This document shows, one piece after another, positions 53,340-63,317 of a stretch of 64,000 nucleotides of DNA; position 1 is the first letter of the stretch; every line of letters begins with the position of its first letter. The stretch spans positions 1 to 64,000 of the forward strand of contig UESW01003902.1 of the NCBI GenBank assembly GCA_900491605.1, read 5' to 3'. The stretch comes from Calamus simplicifolius (Eukaryota > Streptophyta > Magnoliopsida > Arecales > Arecaceae). Under the pieces are notes generated by a model that saw nothing but the letters and a program-made list of their open reading frames with translations, had not been told where the DNA came from and made no database searches. Both the position numbers and the translations under genes were made by a program.

Positions 53340-56254
53340 CTAAGGATCGGGGGCGACACTAGCTTTGGGGAACCCTCAGTGGCGCCTACAGAAGCGCGGC
53401 TAGACTCGCCCTTCTCTGACATTTTTACCCCCTCTGCAGCAGTGTGCGATCGTCCCTCAGAAACTGCAACTTCGCTGGAACCAGGGGCGGCGCCAAGTTT
53501 GGCATCAGAAACGTCGACATATTCGTCTTCGTCCCCTTCTTCAGACTCGCCATCATCGGGATCTTCAGCACTCAGAAAAGAAAGGTCCCACTCCGGGTGC
53601 TCACTGAGGATTGTTGTTTGCACTCTTCCATCCCGTGATGGAATGCGTCTACGCTCATAGCGTCTTGCCTCCCCTTAAGTATGGCAAGCTGCGTGTTGGC
53701 CCCGGCAGCCCGTTTCTCAGCCTCAACCACCTGGGTCTTCAGATGATGTTTTGCTCCTCAAGCCCGCTAGCCCGCACCTCGAGCTCCGAGCTCCTATCGC
53801 GAGCAGACGCGAGCTCACCTTGAAGAGCCCGAACCTCCGACTCTATCTTGCCATCCAAAAAATCCAAGGTCAAATCGGCATTTCGAGAACCCAGTAGAAG
53901 AAACAAAAAGGGGAAAAATAAGAGCGTACCTCCCCCTCTCGCTCGGCCAACCTTTTGGCCATCTCTTCTGCCTCGCTCCTGGCTCTCGTCCTGTCAGCCC
54001 TTACCAGCTCGACCCTCTCCTGCAGAGCACTGATCTTCAGCTGTCTGGCTTCAATATCCCTCCGGGCTTGGGATAATTCGTCGCTCACCCGAGCTATCGT
54101 TCCCTGGTCCCACTTAGCGCCCTCTTTCAAATGGGCAATCTCGCTATCGCGGCGCTTCAGTCGCTCCTCCACCTCGCCAAGCATCCTGGTTAAACGCTTC
54201 CTCTCGTCTGCGGCTTCCCTCCCCAGCCGACCTATGCTCTCATTATGCTCTTTCTGCATCGCCTTCACCTCCGCGGAATGCTTCGATTCGATTCTGGCCA
54301 ACTCCAAGCACGCGTCATCATTCTTCGCCAGGAGTCCCCGCAGCTCCTTTACTTTGCGTTTTTGCTTGGACACCTCGTCCACGGCAGCCTGATGTGCCGC
54401 CCTTGCCCCTTCGAGTTCCTATCCATCGTGTCCATGAGCTCTTCGAACTGCTCAGACACCTTCAGCCGCGACTGGAGCTCGACATTCTCCCTCCGGGCCT
54501 GGACACTGGCCCCCGTCGCCAAACTCAAGCGCCAGCAATCGCCGAGAAAGCAAAACGCTCTGCAAAGGCAAAAACTGAATAAGCGCCCACGACGGGGTCA
54601 ATCGAGAAACATCTGTCACGCAGGAAAAGTGACTCACCCGCGAGGCATAGGCCCGGGTCATCCTCATCAAGGTTGTGTTATCAATGTCGGGAAGAAGATG
54701 GATACTTTCCGCCACGCCTTGCTGCCCGAACGCAGCATCGACCAACCCCAGGTCGGCGAACTTGTCCGCCGAAGGATCCGCACCCGGATACAGGGCCGAC
54801 CTTATCATGGCAGAGAACGCCTCCTCAATACTAGCGTCCAAACTGCCGGATGGGCCAACCCCGCCTGAAGGACCGGCCTGGGCGCCCTCCGCCTGAGAGG
54901 CCTTCAACGCCCCAGCCTCCTCTGTCAGGGCCCTGGCTTGGGTTTCCTCAGACAATTCAGCTAGCCCAAGTGCCAGTTTCCCCAAAACCTTTTTCGAAGA
55001 AGCCCCCAGCGCGGGGCTCCCACCTTGTCGCGCCCCCTCCTTCGACGCCCCTTCCTCGATAACCACCACTTGTGTCTCCTCCGTAGGCTCCCCCGAAGCC
55101 TCGGTCTGACCTGCCTCACTACTTCCGGACCCCCTGCAGCGGGACCGAGAGAGAGCTCTCCTTGAACCTCCCCGGCTGCGGCCGCTTCTTCCTCTCCTGC
55201 TGGAGCGGTGGCGATCCCACGAGGACAGCAGCCTCCTCAGCAACAGTCCCCTCTTCTAAATCCACCGCTGTTTCCTCTTTCAGGGGGACGCGGTCGGACG
55301 AGCCATCGGAGCCTCATCTGAGCTGTCCGATATCTCCAGCACGAGAGGTTCGGGGCCATAGCCGCCCTCCCCGATCCTCTCTCGCCCCCGGCGCCTCTAT
55401 AGCAACTGCTCCCGCCCGGCGGACTCCTTGCGGATGTATGGGCCCTTTTTTCGGGCCGGCCGCTATCCACGCCGCTGCCTTCCCCGGGACGCTTCCCTCT
55501 TCCTCTTGGAGAGGCTCGACAACGCCGACCTTGCGGCTATTAGAATAGAGCACACATACTCAGAATCCAAGCACACTAATCGAGAAAGATACACGGCACG
55601 AAAGGGACTCACCTTGCGGTCCAGGGGGCTGAGCCCGGCTGCGAAGAGGGCCCCCTCCGATAGCAGGTCGTTTGCCGAAAACACCTGACCATTGCGAAGG
55701 ACGTCCAAGTCCTTCTCCTCCTGCGCCGACAAGCCGGATGCGTCTCCGCATCCCTTGCAACAATCCCCCATCGCCGAGGAAAGTCGGAACCGACGTTCCC
55801 CTCCGCGATAACAAACCGACTCTTCCACCCTTGATGGAAGAGGGCTTATCCGCGATAACGTTGAAGGATCTCCGGGGCCCGATGTAGGGCCACTCCGATT
55901 TCCTCCCGGAGTCAGGTGGTAGCAGGTGCGAAAAAGGGGGAGAGTGGCGACGACCCGAATCTGGTGGCACATCGAGATGAACCCGATGATGTTCCGCCAG
56001 CTGTTGGGAGCCACCATTGATGGGCAGATGTTGTAGTGGATCATGATCTCCTTCACAAGGGGATGGAGAGGAAAACGAAGGCCTGCCTTCAAACTATCTT
56101 CGTAGATGAAGACCCCGGACTCCAATCCGGGTAACTCTATCATTGGGCTCCGGCGCCCGTAGGACGACGTCCAAGGGCATGCCATACGCTGATGAATCCT
56201 CCCCAGGTCCTCGGCAACGATCTCGGAGGCCACATCGTCGGGGCTCATCGCCAT
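53340..56254 (-). pseudogene. Antisense multi-exon gene of element B, 'putative gypsy type transposon' family
   Basis: This is homologous to 32066-34958 of element A. The ATG at 56254 gives MAMSPDDVASEIVAEDLGRI. The first exon is more open than in A (frame to about 55615), with NICPSMVAPNSWRNIIGF and LSAQEEKDLDVLRNGQVFSA, ending GLSPLDRK at a GTGAGT donor. Frame 55243-54452 covers the Ser/Arg- and Ala-rich middle. Frame 54382-53870 is a 150-residue coiled coil (VSKQKRKVKELRGLLAKN ... IGRLGREAADERKRLTRML). The acidic C-terminus is at 53623-53340, with a late frameshift. A TATA box lies upstream near 56357-56368. Intron positions mirror those of A. Confidence 0.7.
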
Positions 56255-56647
56255 TGAAAGGGGTACCAAACGAAAACAACAAATGTCGAAGAGGATGAAG
56301 GCCAGACCCCTTTTTGAAAGCAAAACGAAAAGACGCCAAGCGCATGCATAATATATGTATATATATACAATGCGGCCGTCACTTCGCTTCTCCACAAGGA
56401 AGCCGCCCTGAAGAGGCGGGGCGTCTCATCCCAGGCGTCCGGAATCGCCTCGACAAACCCGATCGATCGGGATTCGAAGCGTGGCGCAATCCCAACCGTC
56501 ACTCGTGGAGGAGCCTTAGCCCCGAAGGCTGATGACCCTGTCGCATTAATTAGGGCATCATTGCGCGAGCTGTCTAAACCAAGACGTCCCATCCGGATGT
56601 GCCATTCGAACTTGTACTCCCTATGCCCGAACCTACGCTTCGAACTA

Positions 56648-56663
56648 GGGAGTGGAGGGCATG
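56648..56663 (+). other. Polypurine tract of element B
   Basis: GGGAGTGGAGGGCATG lies directly before the 3' LTR at 56664. Confidence 0.88.
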
Positions 56664-58014
56664 TGTTGAGGGGTAAAATCGCCATTGCATTAATATCCGT
56701 GCGAGGCGGTTAAGGCTAACCTCCTCCCTTCGGTCCCTCCGGGCTTCCATAGCTCGGTCCCTTCCGGGCTTCCGTAGCTCGGCTCCTTCCGGGCTTCCGC
56801 TCGGCTCCTTCCAGGCTTCCGTAGCTCGGTCCCTTCCGGGCTTCCGTAGCTCGGCTCCCTCCGGGCTTCATAGCTCGGGGCTTCCGTAGCTCGGCTCCTT
56901 CCGGCTTCCATAGCTCGGGCTTCCATAGCTCCCCTCCGGGCTTCCGTAGCTCGGCTCCCTTCGGGCTTCGTAGCTCGGCCCCTCCGGGCTTCCATAGCTC
57001 GGCCCTTCCGGGCTTCCGTAGCTCGGCTCCTTCCGGGCTTCCATAGCTCGGCTCCTTCCGGGCTTCGTAGCTCGGCCCTCCGGGCTTCCGTAGCTCGGCT
57101 CCCTCCGGGCTTCCATAGCTCGGCCCCCTCCGGGCTTCCATAGCTCGGCCCTTCCGGGCTTCGTAGCTCGGCTCCCTCCGGGCTTCCATAGCTCGGCCCT
57201 CCGGGCTTCCATAGCTCGATCCCTTCCGGGCTTCCATAGCTCGGCTCCTTCCGGGCTTCCATAGCTCGGCTCCTTCCGGGTTTCCGTAGCTCGGCTCCTT
57301 CTGGGCTCCCATAGCTCGGCCCCCTTTCGGGCTTCCATAGCTCGGCCCCCTCCGGGCTTCCATAGCCCGGCCCTTCCAGCCCCTATGTAGCTAGGCGATC
57401 CGTAGCCTAGCACCCACCTTTGCGGAACTTGAAGCGGGAGAGCCCAGGCCTACCTGAACGGCATCCTAGACAAGGAATCATGTCGGGACGTGGCCTAGAG
57501 CCTATCGTAACCGCCCCAGGCCTACTCACCAGATCTCGAGACATCAAGGAGCTCTCCCAGCCGTCGATCCCTTAACAAATGAGTACGGAGCCTAACGGCC
57601 CCACAACGGCCTGATTCTATCCGCCTCCGTATCGTAACAACCTCTGAACCTTCCAGAAGACGCTCAAGACCCAGATGACAGTCTATAAGTATCAGATTCA
57701 CAGATTCCTCAGGTACGCGACTCTTGATGCACATAAAACACTGGACTCACCCCCTCTCTCCGGCAGCTCGTCGGTGCTCTGCCCCTCCTAGAGCTTCCGA
57801 TTGGCCGCCCCCTGGAGAGGTCTCCCGGAGAGATCCACCTCTCCACTGTCTGGTTGATCGCCGATTCCTTCCCCACTGACTTGAGCGTCGGAGGGTCTTC
57901 CACGGAGGACCACCCCCAGCGTCCCTCCGCGTGTGGCTTTTTTGCAGGTCCACCGCACCCCTCTCCCTGGAGATCGACCGCGTCCGAGTCGGAGGACAGA
58001 TCCCGATGGCAACA
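56664..58014 (+). repeat. 3' LTR of element B
   Basis: This 1351-bp LTR, TGTTGAGGGG to GATGGCAACA, pairs with 41988-43330. It contains a ~27-copy 25-bp minisatellite at about 56731-57375 with several short units. Confidence 0.93.
56731..57375. repeat. 25-bp minisatellite, ~27 copies, in U3 of element B 3' LTR
   Basis: This is the same family as in the other three LTRs. Several units are shortened (for example near 56925), indicating slippage or one-base errors. Confidence 0.9.
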
Positions 58015-58019
58015 AGTTT
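58015..58019. other. Target-site duplication AGTTT, right flank of element B
   Basis: AGTTT follows the CAACA end of the 3' LTR and matches 41983-41987. Confidence 0.95.
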
Positions 58020-58720
58020 CATCCCATATTTGCGCAATGTTGCAAAGCTTTCTGCGAGGTCCTCAATATGCTATGACGCCTCCTTGCTTTTAACCAGCAT
58101 GTCGTCCACGTACACCTCCATATTCCGGTCGATTTGTTCCTTGAACACCTTGTTGACCAGCCGCTGGTAGGTCGCCCCTGCATTTTTAAGACCAAAAGGC
58201 ATAACACGGTAACAATAGGTACCTCGATCGGTTATGAAGGCGGTCTTTTCTTCATCTTTGAGGGCCATCTGGATCTGATTGTAGCCCGAATAGGCATCCA
58301 TGAATGACAGCATTTGGTGGCCTGAGGTGGCGTCCACGAGCTGATCGATCCAAAGGATGGGGAAGCTATCCTTCGGGCAGGCTTTGTTGAGGTCGGTGAA
58401 GTCGATGCAGATCCTCCATTTGCCGTTCGACTTTTTCACCATGATGACATTCGACAGCCAGCTTGGGTAATTCACCTCTCGGATAAAATTGGCTTTGATG
58501 AGTTTGTCGACCTCCTCTTCAATGGCTTTTTGCCGCTCTGGGGCGAAGCTTCTCTTCTTCTGCTTAACAGGTCTGTGCATCTCGTCCACATTGAGACGAT
58601 GGACGAGGACCTCGGGGCTAATCCCTGGCATGTCGGAGGCGATCCAGGCGAAGATGTCCGCATTGCTTCGGAGGAATCTGATCAGCCCGCGATGAGGCTC
58701 TCCTTTGAGTAGCGACCCGA
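58020..58720 (-). pseudogene. Reverse transcriptase N-terminal and catalytic part of element A
   Basis: The 186-residue frame 58631-58071 contains VLVHRLNVDEMHRPVKQKKR, WLSNVIMVKKSNGKWRICID, DLNKACPKDSFPI, MDAYSGYNQI, MPFGLKNAGATYQRLVN and YVDDMLVKS, so the catalytic core of the enzyme is intact in sequence. It ends in a stop after KSKEAS, and element B interrupts it at 58019. The remaining thumb and RNase H regions are at 41190-41987, about 16 kb away. Confidence 0.9.
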
Positions 58721-58790
58721 CCCTTACGGTTCGGTCGGGCCGAGCTTCGTCTAGTGGTACCTCTTCCAGCTCTTCCGCCGGTTCTCCCCG

Positions 58791-59687
58791 CTATTCGGCG
58801 AAATCTTCGCGAGCGTCTAGCCCGTCAACTTCAGGAATTCTGGACTGAAGGCTCGTAACGAAACATTGCCGAGCCATGGCCTGACTTCCCCGAACCACTC
58901 CAATTCCTCGCTCGGTGGGGAACTTCATGGACAGATGTGGGATAGAGACAACTGCCTTAAGGGACATCAAGCCGGGCCTGCCGAATATGGCGTTGTATGG
59001 GGACCTGAGGTCGGTCACTAGGAAATCGGTCTGTACAAAGGTCACGAGGGGCCAGGTTCCCGCGCAGACCGTCAGGGTGACAATTCCTTCCGGGATGATG
59101 ACATCGCCGGTGAATCCCATCAGGGCGGAATCCACGGCTCGAAGGTTTTCCATGAGCAATTTCATCCTGGCAAACACACCGAGGTACAAAACGTTTACCG
59201 AACTTCCACTATCGACGAGGATTCGGCTTACATCATAATTGTTCAAGTTAAGGGATACAACAAGTGCGTCATCGTGGGGGAGCTGTATCCCAAGAAGATC
59301 ATCATCGGAAAAGGAGAGTTCGCCTATGTGTGCCTTCTTCGGCACCGGTGCATCACCGTCGCCCCTGGAGCTCGATCCGCCGGCCTCCTCAATCATGTTG
59401 ATACGGCCAACCACGGGCGGATTTGGTGGAGGAGGGAGTTGTGGGAGCTCAGGCTGGCGGTTACCTCCTTGTGGTGGCTCAGGTGCTCTTCTGAACTGGT
59501 CCAGCCGTCCCCGCCGGATCAGTCTCTCGATTTCGTTCTTCAGCTGCCAGCATTCTTCGGTGTCATGACCATGCTCCCTATGGTAGCGGCAATATTTTGC
59601 GGGATCTCTCCGGGTTGGGTTCCCTCGGAGAGGTACTGGCCGGGGAAGTTGACGCTCTATCTCCATAAGGATTTGCGCTCGGGGCAC
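58791..59687 (-). CDS. Zinc knuckle and aspartic protease of element A
   Basis: This is a 298-residue open frame. The early part (residues 27-50) has the gag-type zinc-binding segment CRYHREHGHDTEEC followed by WQLKNEIERLI. From about residue 150 comes the protease with ILVDSGSSVNVLY and YNAIFGRPGL. It overlaps nothing and begins right after the gag frame ends, in the -1 frame. The reading is open upstream of the proposed ATG (SPPRRFDRYTPLTV), so the ATG is probably not a real start and the frame is a continuation of gag by frameshift or after an indel. Confidence 0.8.
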   Translation of the reverse strand: MPRAQILMEIERQLPRPVPLRGNPTRRDPAKYCRYHREHGHDTEECWQLKNEIERLIRRGRLDQFRRAPEPPQGGNRQPELPQLPPPPNPPVVGRINMIEEAGGSSSRGDGDAPVPKKAHIGELSFSDDDLLGIQLPHDDALVVSLNLNNYDVSRILVDSGSSVNVLYLGVFARMKLLMENLRAVDSALMGFTGDVIIPEGIVTLTVCAGTWPLVTFVQTDFLVTDLRSPYNAIFGRPGLMSLKAVVSIPHLSMKFPTERGIGVVRGSQAMARQCFVTSLQSRIPEVDGLDAREDFAE

Positions 59688-59689
59688 AG

Positions 59690-60931
59690 TCAGCGGAGTA
59701 TAGCGATCAAATCGCCTAGGAGGACTCCGGGAGCGATTCTTGGCGGCAGCGGAGGGACCCTTTGGCGGCGAGGCGGACTTGGCCGGCGGGCGGGGCAGTG
59801 TCTGTCAGGGGCTTTGGGCTCCTGCTTCTTCCTTGCTTGCTCAGCGCGGGCTGCTCTCCGTGATTCCTCGACCCTCGCATACTTGTCCGCAAGGGCCATC
59901 ATATCAGAGAGACATGGGGGGTAGCTGACCTCCATTGCCAGGTAGAAGTCGCTCTCCTTCGAAACTCCCCCCGCCAGGACGGACATAGCCACCTCATGAT
60001 TAAGGTGGTCCACCTCTAACATGGCCTTGTTGAAACGGCCAAGATAATTCCTCAAGGACTCCCCCTCTCTCTGCTTGACTTCGGAGAGGGAGTCAGATCT
60101 CCGCCGGTGGCGGTGGCTGCTGACGAACTGGCCGATGAAAAGGCGACTCAGCTCGTCAAATGAATCGATGGAACCTGGCTTCAAGGCGTTGAACCAGGTT
60201 CGGGCGGATCCCCTGAGGGTGGATGGAAAGGCGCGGCAGAGGACCGCATCGGATGCTCCGTGGAACATCATTATCGATCGGAAGCTACTGAGATGGTCAT
60301 CCGGATCAGTGGAGCCGTGGTAGGGTTCGACGGCTGGCAGCTTAATGTGGGAGGGAATCACTTCCTCCATGATCCCCTTAGAGAAAGGGATACCCAGCTC
60401 CGCCTTGGGCTGGGGCAGATGGGTTTGCTTGGCGGCGTCCAGCTCCTGGCGTATCTCCTGGATCTGGCGGCGGATCTCCTCCTCGCCGGCGAGAGGAGCA
60501 GCTGGGCGGGAGAACCGCAAGGATGGCGTCGAATCATGGTGAGACGTCACCGGGGAGAGGGAGCGGGTTCGCCGAGATCTGAGAGGATCTCGATCATGAC
60601 CGCCTCGCGGGATTGGTTTCCCCCCTCTGGGCCGATATGGAGGATCCGCGGATCCACGGGAATCAGAGGAGGAGGCTGTCGGCGAAGAAGGAATCGCCGC
60701 CTCCTTCTGAGGATGCAAAGCAGGAGGAGCTGCAAGGCGCTCCTGGACCAGGTGGGTAAGAGCCTGGACTTGCTGGACCAGCGTAGCAAACTGGTCCTGG
60801 GTCACCGGAATGGCAGGCGGCGACGGAGTCTCGATAGGTGGGGGTTGTGGCACTGTGGCGCCAGTCGGATCAGGCCTCTGGGAGGCGACTTGATCTTGGG
60901 CATCAGAGGTTGCTCTCTTCCGGTTGGCCAT
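59690..60931 (-). CDS. gag of element A
   Basis: This 413-residue open frame starts at the ATG 60931, 83 bases after the primer site region and LTR. Residues 1-60 are Pro/Gln-rich (PPPIETPSPPAIPVTQDQF). Residues 80-160 are basic and Ser-rich. Residues 175-330 form the gag core with PYHGSTDPDDHLSSF, FHGASDAVLCRAF, ARTWFNALKPGSI and GESLRNYLGRFN. The last ~30 residues after PDRHCPARR appear out of register with the downstream zinc-knuckle frame. Gag builds the particle that packages element RNA. The intact length contrasts with the broken copy in element B. Confidence 0.85.
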   Translation of the reverse strand: MANRKRATSDAQDQVASQRPDPTGATVPQPPPIETPSPPAIPVTQDQFATLVQQVQALTHLVQERLAAPPALHPQKEAAIPSSPTASSSDSRGSADPPYRPRGGKPIPRGGHDRDPLRSRRTRSLSPVTSHHDSTPSLRFSRPAAPLAGEEEIRRQIQEIRQELDAAKQTHLPQPKAELGIPFSKGIMEEVIPSHIKLPAVEPYHGSTDPDDHLSSFRSIMMFHGASDAVLCRAFPSTLRGSARTWFNALKPGSIDSFDELSRLFIGQFVSSHRHRRRSDSLSEVKQREGESLRNYLGRFNKAMLEVDHLNHEVAMSVLAGGVSKESDFYLAMEVSYPPCLSDMMALADKYARVEESRRAARAEQARKKQEPKAPDRHCPARRPSPPRRQRVPPLPPRIAPGVLLGDLIAILR

Positions 60932-60996
60932 CAGAGAGGTTCTTCTACGGATTGAGATCCTTGTCTCCTTTCTTCAAGTTTTAATGGGACTTGAGG

Positions 60997-61014
60997 CCCT
61001 TCCTCTAGCGCCAA
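60997..61014 (-). other. Primer binding site of element A
   Basis: The minus strand reads TTGGCGCTAGAGGAAGGG, identical to the site in element B, two bases from the 5' LTR. Confidence 0.8.
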
Positions 61015-61016
61015 TC

Positions 61017-62084
61017 TGTTGCCGCCGGGATCCGTCCTCCGACTCGGGCGCGGTCGATCTCCAGGGAGAGGGTGCGGCGGACCTGCAAAAAGAAGCCCAC
61101 ACGCGGAGGGACGCTGGGGGTGGTCCTCCGCGGAAGGCCCTCCGACGCTCAAGTCAGTGGGGAAGGAATCGGCGATCAACCAGACAGTGGGGAGGTGGAT
61201 CTCTCCGGGAGACCTCTCCAGGGGGCGGCCAATCGGAAGCTCTAGGAGGGGCAGAGCACCGACGAGCTACCGGGAGAGGGGGGTGAGTCCAGTGTTTTGT
61301 GTGCGTCAAGAGTCGCGTACCTGAGAGAATCTGTGAATCCGATATTTATAGACTGTCATCTGGATCTTGAACGTCTTCTGGAAGGTTCAGAGGTTGTTAC
61401 GATACGGAGGCGGACAGAATCAGGCCATCGTAGGGCCGTTAGGCTCCGTACTCGTTTGTTAAGGGATCGACGGCCGGGAGAGCTCCTTGACGTCTCGAGA
61501 TCTGGTCGGGTAGGCGTGGGGCGGTTACAATAGGCTCTAGGCCACGTCCCGATATGATTCCTTGTCTAGGATGCCGTTCGGGTAGGCCTGGGCTCTCCCG
61601 CGTCAAGTCCTGCGGAGGTGGGTGTTAGGCTACGGAACGCTTGATGAAACCGAGCCATAGAGGAGACCGAGCTACATAGGCCCGGGAGGGGCCGAGCTAC
61701 GGAAGCCCGGAAGGAGCCGAGCTACGGAAGCCCGGAAGGGGCCGAGCTATGGAAGCCCGGAGGGAGCCGAGCTATGGAAGCCCGGAAAAAGCCGAGCTAT
61801 GGGAGCCCGGAAGGGGCCGAGCTATGGAAGCCCGGAAGGAGCCGAGCTATGGAAGCCCGGAGGGAGCCGAGCTATGGGAGCCCGGAAGGGGCCGAGCTAT
61901 GGAAGCCCGGAGGGAGCTGAGCTATGGAAGCCCGGAAGGAGCCGAGCTATGGGAGCCCGAAAGGAGCCGAACTATGGAATCCCGGAAGGGGCCGAGCTAT
62001 GGAAGCCCGAAGGGATCAAAGGAAGGAGATTAGCCTTAACCGCCTCACACGAATATTAACGCAATGATAATTTCCCCCTCAACA
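61017..62084 (-). repeat. 5' LTR of element A
   Basis: This 1068-bp LTR is the partner of 30637-31665. The minus-strand TATA motif is the reverse complement of TATTTATA at 61343-61350. It is bounded by TTACC at 62085-62089. Confidence 0.92.
61690..62013. repeat. 25-bp minisatellite, ~13 copies, in U3 of element A 5' LTR
   Basis: Units carry the GAGCTATGGAAGCCCGG core, with several GAGCTATGGGAGCCCGG variants specific to this array. Confidence 0.92.
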
Positions 62085-62089
62085 TTACC
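62085..62089. other. Target-site duplication TTACC, right flank of element A
   Basis: It matches 30632-30636. The bases that follow (CAAAATTTTTCC) resemble the downstream flank of host-like gene copy 1 near 13631, so element A landed in the 3' flank of copy 2. Confidence 0.9.
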
Positions 62090-62564
62090 CAAAATTTTTC
62101 CTATTATAAACTTGTTACTGAAATCCCTTGGAGACGACGAAAGCATTCCTGTCATAAATGCGCACGCGCCAGCGAATTTTTGGGACGCGACTAATTTTTC
62201 CCGCTGATTATACGTCCGTATAAAAATTTATGCACGTGGTCGCACTAAGGTCTACCTTTTTGTCCTTTTCTTGAAAAGACAGCATTTTTTTTTTCATTTC
62301 ATGTGGATTTTCGACTGCATGACGATTTTATGCAAGTGATTGAATGCAGGTGATTGAAGCGTGGACTCGATGCGGAGAAGACGCTTTCTTGTGGTCACAA
62401 CTGAACGTACTGGAAGGACTACCCAATCCAAAAAAAAAAAAAAGGTTAAAATAAACTTTTGATCCTCACATTTCAGTCAAAATTTATTTTGATTCTTTAT
62501 TTTTTGGTATTATAGTTTTTTCTATTTTTAAAAATATTATGTTCTAAACATTTCATTAAATAGA
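62090..62564. other. Flanking sequence without recognised features
   Basis: This is AT-rich sequence with homopolymer runs (T run near 62285, A run near 62430). No gene or element was recognised. Confidence 0.5.
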
Positions 62565-63316
62565 TTTGATGACGTCAAGTCATCTTCTTCAAGCGTCAGG
62601 AAAGACGGACATCCTTCTCTCCAGACCACTGCAAGAAAAGTTTCCGGAGACCGAATGCTCCGGTGGGGACCCTCCAACGCTCAAGTTAGTTACTTGGGAT
62701 CAGACAAGAACTGCTCAGCAGAAGGGAGCTGAAACAGTTAGGATTTTTGCTAGGAGGAAAAATTAGAAAATCAGAGTTCGAGAGAGCCCTTACTTACAGC
62801 GCGGGCGCGTGCTTTTATACCTGCTCGAATGTCCCATCTTTCTGTTCCAGAAGATTGCTATCGTACCATCACTGTGCGCGCCGGAGGCATCCCGTGTTAC
62901 CTGTCAATATGGCTTTATATATGTCTAGCAGCCGCGGTTGCATTTGGTGCACGCCGTTGCTTGACATGACTGCGCACAGTTGCAAGTGGTAGTGAATAGT
63001 ACTCCATAACGGGGCACAATCATGCACAGTGACACATGCAATGCTTCATATGCCATTATGAGGCATGGCCGCAAGCAGCCATGGGTGCACGGCGAGTCAC
63101 GTAGCACGCCAGGTGGCCTGAAGTTATCATTTGGTTCGAAGGCTGGTTCACGTACTGAACGTTGATGATGCCTACGCACCCCGAGACCGGAGGGGGTCTC
63201 AAGGTTGAGATGTAGTGAACTCACCCCGAGACCGGAAGGGGTCTCGGGGGTGAGAGGATGCTTCTGCACCCCAAGACCGAAGGGGGGTCTCGAGGTTGAG
63301 ATGTGGTGACCTCACA
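62565..63316 (-). mobile_element. Probable gypsy LTR or LTR fragment, minus strand
   Basis: GGGGACCCTCCAACGCTCAA near 62665 resembles the R/U5 segment of the A and B LTRs (GACCCTCCGACGCTCAAG). A minus-strand TATA motif (GGTATAAAAGC in reverse complement, about 62812-62822) lies at the right distance. The right end CTCACA could be a TG...CA terminus. The left end was not found. It may be a solo LTR of another Tat-like family. Confidence 0.4.
63172..63297. repeat. Three-copy hairpin repeat (GAGACC/GGTCTC)
   Basis: Three ~42-48-bp units each contain a palindrome such as CCCCGAGACCGGAAGGGG with GTCTCGGGG, followed by a GTTGAGATGT or GGTGAGAGGA spacer. The arrays lie in the putative U3 of the LTR at 62565-63316. 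Confidence 0.8.
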
Positions 63317-63317
63317 C

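Larger units (their letters stand above)
41988..58014 (+). mobile_element. Ty3-gypsy element B (Tat/Retand-like), plus strand, nested in element A
   Basis: This 16,027-bp element has LTRs 41988-43330 and 56664-58014, TG...CA termini, a primer site, purine tract and perfect target duplication AGTTT. It has the same organisation as element A and lies in the opposite orientation inside the reverse transcriptase gene of A. All coding regions carry multiple one-base indels relative to A, so it is non-autonomous as read. The two elements together form very long inverted repeats. Confidence 0.95.
30637..62084 (-). mobile_element. Ty3-gypsy element A (Tat/Retand-like), minus strand, interrupted by element B
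   Basis: Two LTRs (30637-31665 and 61017-62084) are flanked by the 5-bp duplication TTACC. Without the nested element B (41988-58014) and its target duplication it is about 15.4 kb. Sense order on the minus strand is 5' LTR, primer site, gag, protease, reverse transcriptase (split by B), two RNase H domains, integrase, long 3' region with antisense genes and hairpin arrays, purine tract, 3' LTR. The extra RNase H plus antisense ORF place it in the Tat lineage. By eye its LTRs differ more than those of B, as expected for the older host element. Confidence 0.92.

Noticed and set aside
62566..62992. Short ORFs of 66-81 residues in the last kilobases
   Set aside because: There is no homology, no start context and no conservation; they lie in probable LTR sequence.
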